From J027 sp034437655 (GTDB lineage Bacteria > Chloroflexota > Anaerolineae > Aggregatilineales > J027), in assembly GCA_034437655.1 (NCBI GenBank), contig DAOTTU010000044.1, positions 1 through 64,000 of the forward strand: a stretch of 64,000 nucleotides of DNA, in the 5' to 3' direction. Every line of letters starts with the position of its first letter. The stretch's first letter is position 1. Below, one piece after another: positions 14,864 to 24,066 of this stretch. The translations under genes were made by a program, and so were the position numbers. A model generated the notes under the pieces. It was not told the origin of the DNA. It was given only the letters and a program-made list of their open reading frames with translations, and did no database searches.

Positions 14864-16150
14864 ATGCCTGACTTTAACAACGTTGTCCCTTCACTACGGG
14901 CCCAATTCCCCGCGCTGAATCGGCCGGTCGATGGCCAGAACACGCTCCCTGTGCATTTTGATAACCCGGCCGGCACGCAGGTTCCACAGCGGGTTATGGA
15001 TGCGCCCCGTGAATACTGGGAATCCATGAATGCTAACGCGGGTGGTACTTTCCCCACCAGCCATCGTAACGACGCGATGGTCAAAGCGACTCGCGAAATC
15101 GTCGCCGACTTCATCAATGCGCCGCGTCCAGACGAAATCGCCTTCGGCCCCAACATGACCACGCTCAATTTCGGGCTGTCTCGCGCCATCGGCAAAACAT
15201 TACAACCCGGCGATGAACTGGTGCTTACCCGTATGGATCATGACGCCAATGTTGCGCCGTGGATGCTGATTGCCGATGATCTGGGGTTAACGGTGAAGTG
15301 GGTGGACATCCACGACGCCGACGCCACGCTGGACATGAGCAGTCTGGAAGCAGTGCTTTCCGAGAAGACCCGCGTGGTCGCAACTGTTCATGCGGCAAAC
15401 TCGGTTGGTACCATCAACCCGATTCAGCAGATTGCAGACATGGCGCATCAGGTTGGGGCCTATCATGTGGTAGACGGTGTGCAGAGCGCGCCACATCTAC
15501 CTGTTGATGTGCAGGCTCTGGGCTGTGACTTCTTCCTGTGCAGTGCCTATAAGTTCTTCGGGCCGCATCTGGGCCTGATGTGGGGTAAGTTCGAGTTGAT
15601 GGAAAGTCTGCCAGCTTACAAAGTCCGCCCCGCCAAAGACAGCTCGCCCTATCGCTGGGAGGTTGGCACCCCCGTCTATGAGACGATCAATGCCACCAAA
15701 GCCGCGCTGGAATACCTTGCTGAAATCGGTGAGTTGCACGGCGACGGTTATGCTGAGCAATTCCCGGGATTCAGTGGACGGCGCTTGCATTTCAAAACGG
15801 GTATGGCAGCCCTGGCAGCTTACGAGCGCGAGCTGGCCGCCCACTTGATCGAAATCCTACAGAGCGTTCCCGGTATCGACATCGTAGGCATTACTGAGCC
15901 AGAGCGCTACGAATGGCGAGTGCCGACGGTAGTGTTTTCTGTAAAGGGCAAAGACCCGCACGCTGTCGCCCAGTTTCTGGCCGATCATCATATCTACGTG
16001 TGGAGCGGGCATTACTACGCCGTTGAAATTATGGACCGTCTCGGCAAAGCTGAAGAAGGGGGGATGGTGCGTGTCGGCCTGGCGCATTACAACACGCACG
16101 CTGAACTAGAGCGCCTGGAAGCGGTTTTGCAGAAGTTGGTGGCTGAATGA
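14864..16150 (+). CDS. Class V aminotransferase-fold PLP enzyme (cysteine desulfurase-like)
   Basis: A 428-residue fold-type I PLP enzyme. The PLP lysine is probably in CSAYKFFGPHLGLMWG near residue 230, and VVDGVQSAPHLPVDVQALGCD gives the cofactor-contact aspartate and histidine region. The N-terminal FDNPAGTQVPQRV and the whole sequence resemble the cysteine desulfurase-like (SufS-related) subfamily rather than IscS. It follows trpG by 38 bases, so it may share the Trp T-box transcript. Kynureninase, which also makes anthranilate, is a class V relative, but I see no motif that singles it out. Substrate is unresolved. Confidence 0.75.
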   Translation: MPDFNNVVPSLRAQFPALNRPVDGQNTLPVHFDNPAGTQVPQRVMDAPREYWESMNANAGGTFPTSHRNDAMVKATREIVADFINAPRPDEIAFGPNMTTLNFGLSRAIGKTLQPGDELVLTRMDHDANVAPWMLIADDLGLTVKWVDIHDADATLDMSSLEAVLSEKTRVVATVHAANSVGTINPIQQIADMAHQVGAYHVVDGVQSAPHLPVDVQALGCDFFLCSAYKFFGPHLGLMWGKFELMESLPAYKVRPAKDSSPYRWEVGTPVYETINATKAALEYLAEIGELHGDGYAEQFPGFSGRRLHFKTGMAALAAYERELAAHLIEILQSVPGIDIVGITEPERYEWRVPTVVFSVKGKDPHAVAQFLADHHIYVWSGHYYAVEIMDRLGKAEEGGMVRVGLAHYNTHAELERLEAVLQKLVAE

Positions 16151-16194
16151 CAATGCGTTAAAGCGTAACCAGAGGCCCACCGGTCCCCGTTGTG

Positions 16195-16452
16195 TTATAC
16201 AGTGGGGGTGGGTGGGTTTTCGTCGTGCTTGCGGTTGGGTTGCGATTCAGCAACGGTGAGCTTGCTGTAGACTTGCAGAAGTGAATGCACTGCTTCAGTG
16301 GTGGCGACTGCTTCAAAGATCAAGTCTTCGCGCTCGACTTCGCCAATCAGCAGCACAATATTGCCTTTGCTTTTGACATGAATGGGCTGTTCTGCGAGAA
16401 ATTCGTTGGCTTTCAACGCCTTGAGTACAGCCAGATTAAGTTTTTTACCCAT
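16195..16452 (-). CDS. Small BON-like protein
   Basis: An 85-residue protein. Residues 22-60 (IHVKSKGNIVLLIGEVEREDL then an alanine/valine helix) follow the BON-domain pattern of a beta hairpin with GxVxLxGxV spacing and a helix. BON domains bind phospholipids or ligands. There is no signal peptide, and the C-terminus is polar. Convergent with the PLP enzyme gene; function unknown. Confidence 0.55.
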   Translation of the reverse strand: MGKKLNLAVLKALKANEFLAEQPIHVKSKGNIVLLIGEVEREDLIFEAVATTEAVHSLLQVYSKLTVAESQPNRKHDENPPTPTV

Positions 16453-16538
16453 TGGTTTGGTCTCCGTCTAAATTTGAACGCGCCAATTGATAACCAATCC
16501 GCTGCGACCTGTCAAGCAAATTAGACCATTCACACAAA

Positions 16539-19112
16539 TCAGTCGTCATGGTCGGGTGTTGTCACGGTGATGTCTTCGACAAAGGTCCACCCATCCCCGG
16601 CTGGCTCACCATCAACAGTTAGCGGTAGCCGGACAAACGTTTGTGGATCGTATACCCCAATACGCAGTTGATAACGTCCCGGTGCTACTTCTAATGGAAT
16701 CATCAGGTTACGGCGATCCTGAAAGGTCATGTGCGGCGTCAAGAAACGGGTTGGATAGTTGCTATACAACAGTCCACCATCAGCTTGGGCGAAAATTTGC
16801 GTTGGGTCATCTAACGCAGTGAGGTGTAGGTAGATGCTGTAGTCACTGGGTGGAGGGGCGTGTTCTGTGCCGCGCCAGTAAACTTTGAGTGTATAGGTTT
16901 CCCCGGCGGTGAAGATTTGCGTGGGTAGATCATAGCCCAGCAGTTGCATGGTTTCACCAAATATCGCATTTGCAACACGGGTTTCTGGCGCGACGTAAGC
17001 ATAAGGTGCTGTAGTATCAATTGCATAGACTTCATAGCGTGATACGCCATCGTCAATCGGTGTCATGATAGGACGCAATAAGCGTGGTTGCGGCAAATTC
17101 TGCGGCCCGTCGAGTGCTAACGGCTGCCCGGTTGCCCCGAGCGGATATAGCGGCGCAATGTCGGTCCATGCCTGCGTGATGTTGGGGTACAGCCCCGCTT
17201 CTCGCCACAAAAATTCAGCAACATAATCCACAAAAACATCATATCCGTGTAGGTCTTCAACGTCGGTGGGGAGTGTTGTGTCGTCAATCTCCCACTCTGG
17301 GAAGAAGAACGCCAGCCGATTTTCGCCGGGTGCCAGAATGCGTAAATGGTCAATATCATTCGCTGCTGTATGGCGTTCCAGAAACGCGACGAGATCCAAC
17401 AGCGCCGGGTTAGCATACTGATATTTCTCGCGAGTAGTGTCAATGCCCGTGTCATTCAGGGTGTTCAGAGCAGTGTGATAGGTAGCCGCAATCGGTGCGG
17501 GAATACATAGCAGCACCACAATCGTGATCGTCCCCCAGCGCCGCGCCGCGTTCTGAGTGAGGAAGGGCAATGTGAATTGCACCAACAGCGCCCCCAGCGT
17601 TGCGAGGATGATCGGCAAAACGGTCAATGCCAGCCGATAGTGATAGCTGAACGACCAGAAATACACGACGAAAAACGGAAGCCCTAATCCCCAACTCAAT
17701 AGCCATGCTTGCCTATAGTTGGCCTGTACTTCACGCCACGCCGGGAAACCCGACCAGGCCAGCAGGCCCACCCCGACGAGGATCAATGCGACTTCAAATG
17801 TATTCAGGCTGCGCGTCGGTTCACGGAAGCCGTTGAGGGCGTTCCAGGCGACGGCCGGTGTTAAGCCTTCGGGGGGCAGACTTAACATTGTTGGGAGTAT
17901 TGCTGCGCTGAGGAGTATCCCTGCGCTGATTGCCGTGCTAACCCGAAGCCATTGCTGCCGTTCGATGGCGTGGCGTGCAACAAGTGCCACTGCTAGCAAT
18001 GCAATGTAGTACAGCCAGTTGAGCTGCATTCCCGACCGTTGAGCAAAGCCCGTCCAGTAGTCGGCGGGGAGGTTGGTCCATGAATGTCCGACGAGGATGT
18101 TGCGCACATACCACACACCACCAATCGGTGCAGCGACCAATCCCAATACAATCAGCAACCACACCCGTTGTCGCCACCGCGCCCACTGACCGCTGTAGGC
18201 ACTGTACGCAGTTTGCCCGGTTGCCAGCAACCCCATGCCAAAAATAAACGCCCCGGCCGTGGGTTTCGTCCACATCGCCGCACCCAGCATCAAGCCGGCC
18301 AGTACCGCATAACGTTGGGCAGCAGCCGCGTTTGCATCTCGCCATGCCAGCACCACAAACAACGCCGCCAGCGAGAAATAAATCGCCATCGGGTGTTCTA
18401 AATCCCCGGAACTCGACCAGACCAGCACCGCCGGGGTCAACAGCCATAACGCCGCTGTCACCATGCCCACAATGCGCCGCCCATAAAGCCGCCAGCCGAG
18501 TGCATACGCCGCCAGAACACTACTGAGCATAAACCACGGTATAGCCGTGCGTGCGGCATAATCACTGAATTCACCGTGGGCGAGGGTGGCGAAGGTAAAG
18601 GTCAACGGTACAAGTTGCGGGTAGTAGTCGATAGTGTCGGGGATATGCCCTTCAAGCATGAAGATTTTAGGGTTATAACCAAACGTCCAGAGCGTGTCAT
18701 AGCGCAGGAATGGCCAGAAGGCGGTGTCCCAGACATTTGCCAGTAAGCCGATGAGGATCATCAGCGCGAGGGTGTATTGTAAACCGCGAAACTCTACGGC
18801 GTGTTGATGGGATTCATTTGGCGGAAGTGTGATGCTGCGTCCAGCGCGGGAAAATGCCCACACTGAGCCAATCGCAGCAATTCCTACAGTGCCGAGCAAC
18901 GCACCAGCAAACGAAAATGTGCCAAACGTCCCCAGCGCAAACAACCACAGCGACCCGAATAGTGGGCCGAGTGCCAGACCAGTAGCCAGCACCATTGACT
19001 TATCATGCCAATCTACACGTGGTAGCAGCACAAATGCCCATGGAATGCCTATTGCGAAAAACCAGGCCATCCACGGTGTTACGCTGAGGAAAATTTCCAA
19101 CCAATCAACCAT
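16539..19112 (-). CDS. Large GT-C-type membrane protein with C-terminal beta domain
   Basis: About 857 residues from the ATG at 19112 (a TTG two codons earlier at 19118 is also possible). Residues 1 to about 540 are a dozen or more hydrophobic helices of the kind seen in PMT/GT39 and related oligosaccharide-transfer enzymes. The region after about 590 is soluble; its end (YTLKVYWRG, then TFVRLPL) reads as a beta-sandwich common at the ends of Chloroflexota membrane glycosyltransferases. Its start overlaps the upstream gene by about 34 bases, so it is the last gene of the operon beginning at 22092. Substrate unknown. Confidence 0.7.
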   Translation of the reverse strand: MVDWLEIFLSVTPWMAWFFAIGIPWAFVLLPRVDWHDKSMVLATGLALGPLFGSLWLFALGTFGTFSFAGALLGTVGIAAIGSVWAFSRAGRSITLPPNESHQHAVEFRGLQYTLALMILIGLLANVWDTAFWPFLRYDTLWTFGYNPKIFMLEGHIPDTIDYYPQLVPLTFTFATLAHGEFSDYAARTAIPWFMLSSVLAAYALGWRLYGRRIVGMVTAALWLLTPAVLVWSSSGDLEHPMAIYFSLAALFVVLAWRDANAAAAQRYAVLAGLMLGAAMWTKPTAGAFIFGMGLLATGQTAYSAYSGQWARWRQRVWLLIVLGLVAAPIGGVWYVRNILVGHSWTNLPADYWTGFAQRSGMQLNWLYYIALLAVALVARHAIERQQWLRVSTAISAGILLSAAILPTMLSLPPEGLTPAVAWNALNGFREPTRSLNTFEVALILVGVGLLAWSGFPAWREVQANYRQAWLLSWGLGLPFFVVYFWSFSYHYRLALTVLPIILATLGALLVQFTLPFLTQNAARRWGTITIVVLLCIPAPIAATYHTALNTLNDTGIDTTREKYQYANPALLDLVAFLERHTAANDIDHLRILAPGENRLAFFFPEWEIDDTTLPTDVEDLHGYDVFVDYVAEFLWREAGLYPNITQAWTDIAPLYPLGATGQPLALDGPQNLPQPRLLRPIMTPIDDGVSRYEVYAIDTTAPYAYVAPETRVANAIFGETMQLLGYDLPTQIFTAGETYTLKVYWRGTEHAPPPSDYSIYLHLTALDDPTQIFAQADGGLLYSNYPTRFLTPHMTFQDRRNLMIPLEVAPGRYQLRIGVYDPQTFVRLPLTVDGEPAGDGWTFVEDITVTTPDHDD

Positions 19113-20398
19113 CGACAAAATGTTCCCAGTCCGACCGCCGCTATAAGCGTGACAGCCACTGTCCAGAGCAAATAATAGCGTTGCCAGGCAAGCGTCGTGC
19201 TAACACCAATAACCACACCGGTTATCAACACCCAGCTAAGCATAATCAACGCGCCAGGCTCAGCCCGACGCCGCCACAAGTGTACAAGACCGAGCCCCGC
19301 CAGCCCTGTCCATACCCATTCGCTCGCCTGACTGTGTGGCCACCCGGCATAACCTCGGGCTTCATAGTTGACAATATCGCGGTGAATGGCATATTCAAAA
19401 GCAGGGGTTTCGTAGTATTGCAACGGGACGAGAAAAGGCTGTTCAATGAGCGCAAAAGCCTGTTGTGCGGGTGTGTTATAGGCGTGTTCGCTGGCGGCTG
19501 TTTGCCCCTCTAGAATTACTTGCCGCTCGGTGATCATGAAGCGCATCATGTCCGGCGGGTTACCCCAGATGGCCGGCGTCAGCAATACATACACTACGAC
19601 ACTACCCACGCCGCACACACCAAGCGCTGCTGTTCTGTAAAGGCGTTGTTGCCGCGTCGAAGATGCTTGCCATAGCACCACAAACAAGCCTAAAAACACA
19701 GCTAATACTGTAATCGCCCCCGTTGGTTTGGCAGCAACACATAGCCCGCTCAATAGTGCCAGCAGTGGCAACGACCAGTAGCGCCAGCGTGCGGCCAACT
19801 GCATCGTCAAAAGCACCAGCACCAAACTCAACACGACCAGCACCGATTCTTGCATTACGCGGCGGCCGCTCAGCAACCATACCGGGTGCCACCCTAACAA
19901 AACAGCGGCCGTGAGTGCTGTCCAGTGGGGGAAAGGTGGTTGCAAGCGCCACACCAGCACAAACGCCAGCGGCACACTCAGCACCACCAGCAACACATGC
20001 GGCACCCGTCCGCGTTCAAGGATACGATCCTCCGGCCAATGCCCTTCTGTGATGTTCCACCTCACCGACTGCGGATAGTACCACGCCTGCGGCCAGTCCT
20101 GCGGCTGCACCTCAATTGACCACAGCGCATAGCCCGTCAACGTGGCGTGAACATTACCTGTCAGCAGGCGGATATGCTCGGTAGAGTCTGGCTGCACAGG
20201 CAATTGCACGCGCAAATCCTGTGGCCGTGCCTGCACAAAGGCGACGTTGAAGTCGATGCTTTTGTAGAGGTGGTCGGCCTCATCGCCATGAAAGGGTACA
20301 GCACGAAAGCCGGCCCACGCATAGGCCATCGTCACGCCGAGAACGGTAGCCACTACCAGTCCGCGTATAATCGACCACCAGCGTTTAACGTGTGCCAA
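19079..20398 (-). CDS. GT39-like membrane glycosyltransferase
   Basis: A 439-residue polytopic protein opening at a TTG at 20398 that overlaps the preceding gene by 14 bases. After the first membrane helix comes AVPFHGDEADHLYKSIDF, the acidic loop expected to hold the catalytic residue in GT-C enzymes that use polyprenyl-phosphate sugars. A second conserved stretch, TEHIRLLTGNVHATLTGYAL, is matched in the neighbouring gene at 20385-21758, so the two are tandem paralogues. The start codon is the least certain part. Confidence 0.75.
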   Translation of the reverse strand: MAHVKRWWSIIRGLVVATVLGVTMAYAWAGFRAVPFHGDEADHLYKSIDFNVAFVQARPQDLRVQLPVQPDSTEHIRLLTGNVHATLTGYALWSIEVQPQDWPQAWYYPQSVRWNITEGHWPEDRILERGRVPHVLLVVLSVPLAFVLVWRLQPPFPHWTALTAAVLLGWHPVWLLSGRRVMQESVLVVLSLVLVLLTMQLAARWRYWSLPLLALLSGLCVAAKPTGAITVLAVFLGLFVVLWQASSTRQQRLYRTAALGVCGVGSVVVYVLLTPAIWGNPPDMMRFMITERQVILEGQTAASEHAYNTPAQQAFALIEQPFLVPLQYYETPAFEYAIHRDIVNYEARGYAGWPHSQASEWVWTGLAGLGLVHLWRRRAEPGALIMLSWVLITGVVIGVSTTLAWQRYYLLWTVAVTLIAAVGLGTFCRWLIGWKFSSA

Positions 20399-21758
20399 AA
20401 CGTATTCCCGCTTGCACAGCCCATGCCGCGCCGAGACCCATCAACACACTGAGCGGAAGTTGCAGCGGTAGATAGTAGCGTTGCCACGCCATTGGTACCG
20501 ACACCAGCGTCACAAGGATCATACCGGCCGCCCACAGTAGCAACAAACCGAGCATTGTCCGTGTTTTCGGCTGTTTCCAGATTATCACGAGGCTACCCAC
20601 GACACCCCACGCCAACAACACGCCACGCAAGACATCCCATCCATCGCCCGTCAAGCCCGCCAGCGCACGGTTTTCATACTGTTGGGTGCTATCCGCTACC
20701 CCGGCGAAATTTTCCCAATACGGAGCCTCATAATATTGCGGTGGTATTTCGATACTTTCGCGCCAGAGTCCCTCAACGCGGTCTTGTATTGTGTCGTATT
20801 CACCAAAGAGCGCGGCTTGTAAATCAAGAATTTCACGGCGTTCTTCGATCACTGTTTCCGGCATGGCCAGAGGGGTAGCCCACCACAGCGGGGTGAGCGC
20901 CAGCATGGTCAGCAGCGCCAACCCGGTGGCCAGCATCATACCACCAATGCGCTGCATCAGTTTTGCACGCAAATTGATGCCTCGTAGCAACGGTAGAACC
21001 AGCAGCCCGGCGTAGAGAATGGTCACGGTGAAGGCTGCGCTGTGTTTGGTGGTCAGGGCCAGCCCGGTGAGTACGCCTAACACGCTATAATCACGCCATC
21101 CAACGTTCGTATAGCGCCGCATCAATGCAAAGACACCCCACCCCACCAGCGCCAACCCAAGCAACAAGCCGCCCTCAAACATAGCCCGCCGTCCATTGAC
21201 CAGCACCGCCGGATTCAGCGCATAGAAAGTCATTGCTATCCAGCTACCGACGCTTACTGCCGCTGTATTCGTGAATAGCCCACCAAGCGCTAGACGTGCC
21301 ATGCTCAGCACCAACGCCACGCTGACAACCATCATCAGTGCAGACGATAGCCGCGACACAAACAGCAGCTTTTCGGAGGGTAAGTGTCCGTTTTCGCGCT
21401 GCCAGTTAATATCAAGGTCGGGGCTCCAGACCCATTGTTCGTTGATGTCCTCGGCACTGAACCCTGTGGCTGTCCAGGCTGCGCCCATACTTAACTTGGA
21501 GGCATTCATCGTGATGACGCGCAGGTGTTGCTCGGTGGTGCGGCGCGGAGGCGGCTCATAAAACACGGCTTCAGGATTCGCCTGTAGCAGGATGGTGTCA
21601 AAGTCTTTGCTCATCCAGATGGTGGTGGCTTCGTCGCCATGCAGCGGTACGTCTCGTACACCGAGCAAGATATAGCCCACAAGGAAAAGTAATACGAGTA
21701 CATCTGCGGCAAGGTGTAGCCGGGGACGATGTTTGGTTCGTACGTGTTGTTGCAACAT
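20385..21758 (-). CDS. GT39-like membrane glycosyltransferase (paralogue)
   Basis: A 457-residue polytopic protein with VPLHGDEATTIWMSKDFD after the first helix and EQHLRVITMNASKLSMG further on, aligning with the loop motifs of the next gene in the operon. Both features place it among dolichyl/polyprenyl-phosphate sugar-mannose-type transferases. It begins at an ATG 13 bases after the small protein gene at 21772-22092 and overlaps the next gene. The tandem arrangement implies duplication and probably a joint task in glycosylating a surface lipid or protein. Confidence 0.77.
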   Translation of the reverse strand: MLQQHVRTKHRPRLHLAADVLVLLFLVGYILLGVRDVPLHGDEATTIWMSKDFDTILLQANPEAVFYEPPPRRTTEQHLRVITMNASKLSMGAAWTATGFSAEDINEQWVWSPDLDINWQRENGHLPSEKLLFVSRLSSALMMVVSVALVLSMARLALGGLFTNTAAVSVGSWIAMTFYALNPAVLVNGRRAMFEGGLLLGLALVGWGVFALMRRYTNVGWRDYSVLGVLTGLALTTKHSAAFTVTILYAGLLVLPLLRGINLRAKLMQRIGGMMLATGLALLTMLALTPLWWATPLAMPETVIEERREILDLQAALFGEYDTIQDRVEGLWRESIEIPPQYYEAPYWENFAGVADSTQQYENRALAGLTGDGWDVLRGVLLAWGVVGSLVIIWKQPKTRTMLGLLLLWAAGMILVTLVSVPMAWQRYYLPLQLPLSVLMGLGAAWAVQAGIRFGTR

Positions 21759-21771
21759 GTTGCTGCGTAGT

Positions 21772-22092
21772 TCACCAGTTTAAAAACTTCAAGATGCGGT
21801 TGTGTTGACGCAGAATTTGAAGAAATTCTTGAAATGCTGCGTCCGTAATATGCGACGTATTAAACACGCCAAGCCGCCGCCTGTCTATATCCAGAAATAC
21901 CAGTCCCGGTGAGCGGGTTGGGTTCGGGCTTTGAATATACTTGATGCGGTTGATGTCAAAGCGTGCGTACCTCGGCATCATCCCAACAATACTGCGCATT
22001 TCAACCTGTAGCGTTGTGGTAATGCCTAGAAAGTAGTAACGTTGCGGCGTGGGCCGATATGCAAAGAGATAATTGTCGTCTGTCATAACCAC
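21772..22092 (-). CDS. Small protein with possible PH-like fold
   Basis: A 106-residue soluble protein (MVMTDDNYLFAYRPTPQRYY at the N-terminus). The alternation of short beta segments with a final amphipathic helix (ITDAAFQEFLQILRQHNRIL) resembles bacterial PH-like domains, but this is only a pattern judgement. It is the first gene of the glycosyltransferase operon. No catalytic motif is visible. Confidence 0.5.
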   Translation of the reverse strand: MVMTDDNYLFAYRPTPQRYYFLGITTTLQVEMRSIVGMMPRYARFDINRIKYIQSPNPTRSPGLVFLDIDRRRLGVFNTSHITDAAFQEFLQILRQHNRILKFLNW

Positions 22093-22229
22093 TTTTTTAT
22101 TCTATGTGTGTTTGTCACATCAATCAAAGGCAAAACCGAGGGTGATTCCTATCGGCATTCTGCACGAAATGCGTTACAATGGCATCAATAATACATTGTC
22201 GGTTGTTCACACAGCCAGAAGGTTTGTAT

Positions 22230-22586
22230 ATGGCCAAAATTTTACTTGTCGACGACGAACCTGATATGCTTGATGTCTGGACGCTGTTTCTGCGCCATTC
22301 TGGACATGATGTGATGAAAGCAACCAATGGCGTCGAAGCACTCGACATCGCACAAGAGTTTATCCCGGATTTAATCATTCTGGATTTGATGATGCCGGCC
22401 GCTTCGGGCGACATGGTGCTGGGTATTATCCGCAGCACGCCATCACTCAATGAGACACGGGTTATGGTTGTCAGCGCTCATCCCAAGGGGGCTCAGCTCG
22501 CTGAAGATTTTGGCGCAGATGGCTACCTCGCCAAACCTGTGCATCTTGAGCAGTTTCAGGCCGAAGTCACCCGTCTACTTGCCTGA
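22230..22586 (+). CDS. Single-domain response regulator
   Basis: A 118-residue receiver domain only, from an ATG at 22230 behind AGAAGG; an in-frame start 17 codons upstream has no ribosome site and lies before the likely promoter. Acidic pocket DDE at residues 8-10, phospho-acceptor Asp 52 (LIILDLMMPA), and the conserved Lys in YLAKPVH. With no output domain it would act by protein contact, like CheY/Spo0F-type regulators. No kinase gene is adjacent. A -10-like TACAAT lies near 22175. Confidence 0.92.
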   Translation: MAKILLVDDEPDMLDVWTLFLRHSGHDVMKATNGVEALDIAQEFIPDLIILDLMMPAASGDMVLGIIRSTPSLNETRVMVVSAHPKGAQLAEDFGADGYLAKPVHLEQFQAEVTRLLA

Positions 22587-22608
22587 ACCGCATAGAAAGA
22601 GACAAAAT

Positions 22609-23076
22609 ATGCCACGCGGTTTATACTTCGAAGACCTGGAGGTTGGGCAGACGTACACCACCGCTGCTCGCACCGTTACTGAGGCTGACATTGTCAACTT
22701 TGCCGGAGTATCTGGGGACTTTAACCCGGCCCATACCGACGCAGAGCAGGCCCGCGAGGGTCAATTTGGCCAGCGCATTGCGCATGGGCTGTTAGGCTTA
22801 TCTATCGCGTCAGGGCAAGCGTTTTCGTTGGGCTTCTTTGAAGGTACTATTATCGCCTGGACTGGCCTTGACTGGAAATTCCGTGCGCCGATCTTCATTG
22901 GTGACACCATCCACACTACAACCGAAGTCAAGAAACTCCAAGCGCGGAAATCCGTTGGTGGTGGCTTTGTGACCCTTGAAATCAAAGTGGTGAACCAGAA
23001 CGGCGACACCACGCAAAAAGGCACATGGACGATCATCGTCAAAAGCCGCGAAGCTGAAGAAGAAGCAGCCGAGTAA
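22609..23076 (+). CDS. MaoC-family hydratase
   Basis: A 155-residue single hot-dog domain starting at ATG 22609 (MPRGLYFEDLEVGQTYTT). SGDFNPAHTD carries the catalytic Asp-His pair of (R)-specific enoyl-CoA hydratases and MaoC dehydratases. It probably hydrates an enoyl-CoA, feeding fatty acid, branched-chain acid or polyhydroxyalkanoate metabolism. It follows the response regulator by 22 bases and is followed after three bases by an MBL-fold hydrolase, suggesting one transcript, though the functional link is not clear. Confidence 0.88.
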   Translation: MPRGLYFEDLEVGQTYTTAARTVTEADIVNFAGVSGDFNPAHTDAEQAREGQFGQRIAHGLLGLSIASGQAFSLGFFEGTIIAWTGLDWKFRAPIFIGDTIHTTTEVKKLQARKSVGGGFVTLEIKVVNQNGDTTQKGTWTIIVKSREAEEEAAE

Positions 23077-23079
23077 AGT

Positions 23080-24066
23080 ATGCCCACGCTATCCCCTACA
23101 ATTCATCAGTTCAATATTCCAACGCCGTTCCCGGTCGGTGACGTAAATGCTTACCTGCTTGAAGGCGAGCGGCTAACGTTGGTTGATGGCGGCCCGAACA
23201 CCGACGAGGCGCTTCAGGCACTCAAAGATGGGCTAGCGAGACCGGGCTATAGCCTCGCGGATATTGAGCAAGTGATCATTACCCATCATCACAGCGACCA
23301 CATGGGCCTTGCTGCGCAGGTTGTGGCCGCGTCTGGCGCACAATTGCTGGCTAATGAATACGCTGTCCCCTTTTTGAAAGCCCCCCGCGAAACCCGCCGA
23401 CACTTTGACCGCTTTTTTCAGCGTGTTTGTGAGGCTGGAGCTGTCCCGCTTGAAATGCAGCAGATCATTGCAGGCGTCAGCGACTATATTGAACGTTATG
23501 TCAATGCACCGATTGATGCGGACCGGGTGTTGTGTGAGGGAGATATGGTTTTTGCGGGTGGGCGCGAGTGGCGAGTCTTGCATACCCCCGGCCACGCTGG
23601 TGATTTAATCTGTCTCTATGATGTGCCAGATGGTATATTGCTGGCCTCTGACCATATTATCGGGGAAATAAGCTCTAACCCACTCATCGAACCACCGCCC
23701 GGCGACGACCCGACGCAACCACGTCCCAGGCGCCTGCACGAATATCTCTATCACATGCAACGGGTGGCAGATTTACAGCCACAAATTGCCTATTCTGGGC
23801 ACGGTGCCCCGGTGCATGATGTGCCGCGTCTGGTGGCAGAGCGAGTGAAATTCCACGGGCGACGGGCTGAGAAAATCCTGGCGTATTTTGACGATGGGCC
23901 CGCGCATTTGTGGGACATCACCGAGCGCATGTATGGGCACTTGCACCCTCGGCAGAAATTTCTGGCGATTTCTGAAGTGCTGGGTCATATCGACCTATTA
24001 GAATTGGACGGTCGTCTGCACCGTCGTACTGAAAATGGGGTGGTGTACTGGTTTCAGCACCACTAG
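23080..24066 (+). CDS. MBL-fold metallo-hydrolase
   Basis: A 328-residue metallo-beta-lactamase-fold protein. ITHHHSDHMGL near residue 66-76 is the HxHxDH zinc motif, with further ligands in LHTPGHAGDL and in SDHIIGE, and YSGHGAP late. The extended C-terminus (about 240-328) is like the winged-helix end of LACTB2/YtnP-type hydrolases. These enzymes hydrolyse thioesters, RNA or lactones; the substrate is not evident. It overlaps the convergent RNA methyltransferase gene by four bases. Confidence 0.87.
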   Translation: MPTLSPTIHQFNIPTPFPVGDVNAYLLEGERLTLVDGGPNTDEALQALKDGLARPGYSLADIEQVIITHHHSDHMGLAAQVVAASGAQLLANEYAVPFLKAPRETRRHFDRFFQRVCEAGAVPLEMQQIIAGVSDYIERYVNAPIDADRVLCEGDMVFAGGREWRVLHTPGHAGDLICLYDVPDGILLASDHIIGEISSNPLIEPPPGDDPTQPRPRRLHEYLYHMQRVADLQPQIAYSGHGAPVHDVPRLVAERVKFHGRRAEKILAYFDDGPAHLWDITERMYGHLHPRQKFLAISEVLGHIDLLELDGRLHRRTENGVVYWFQHH

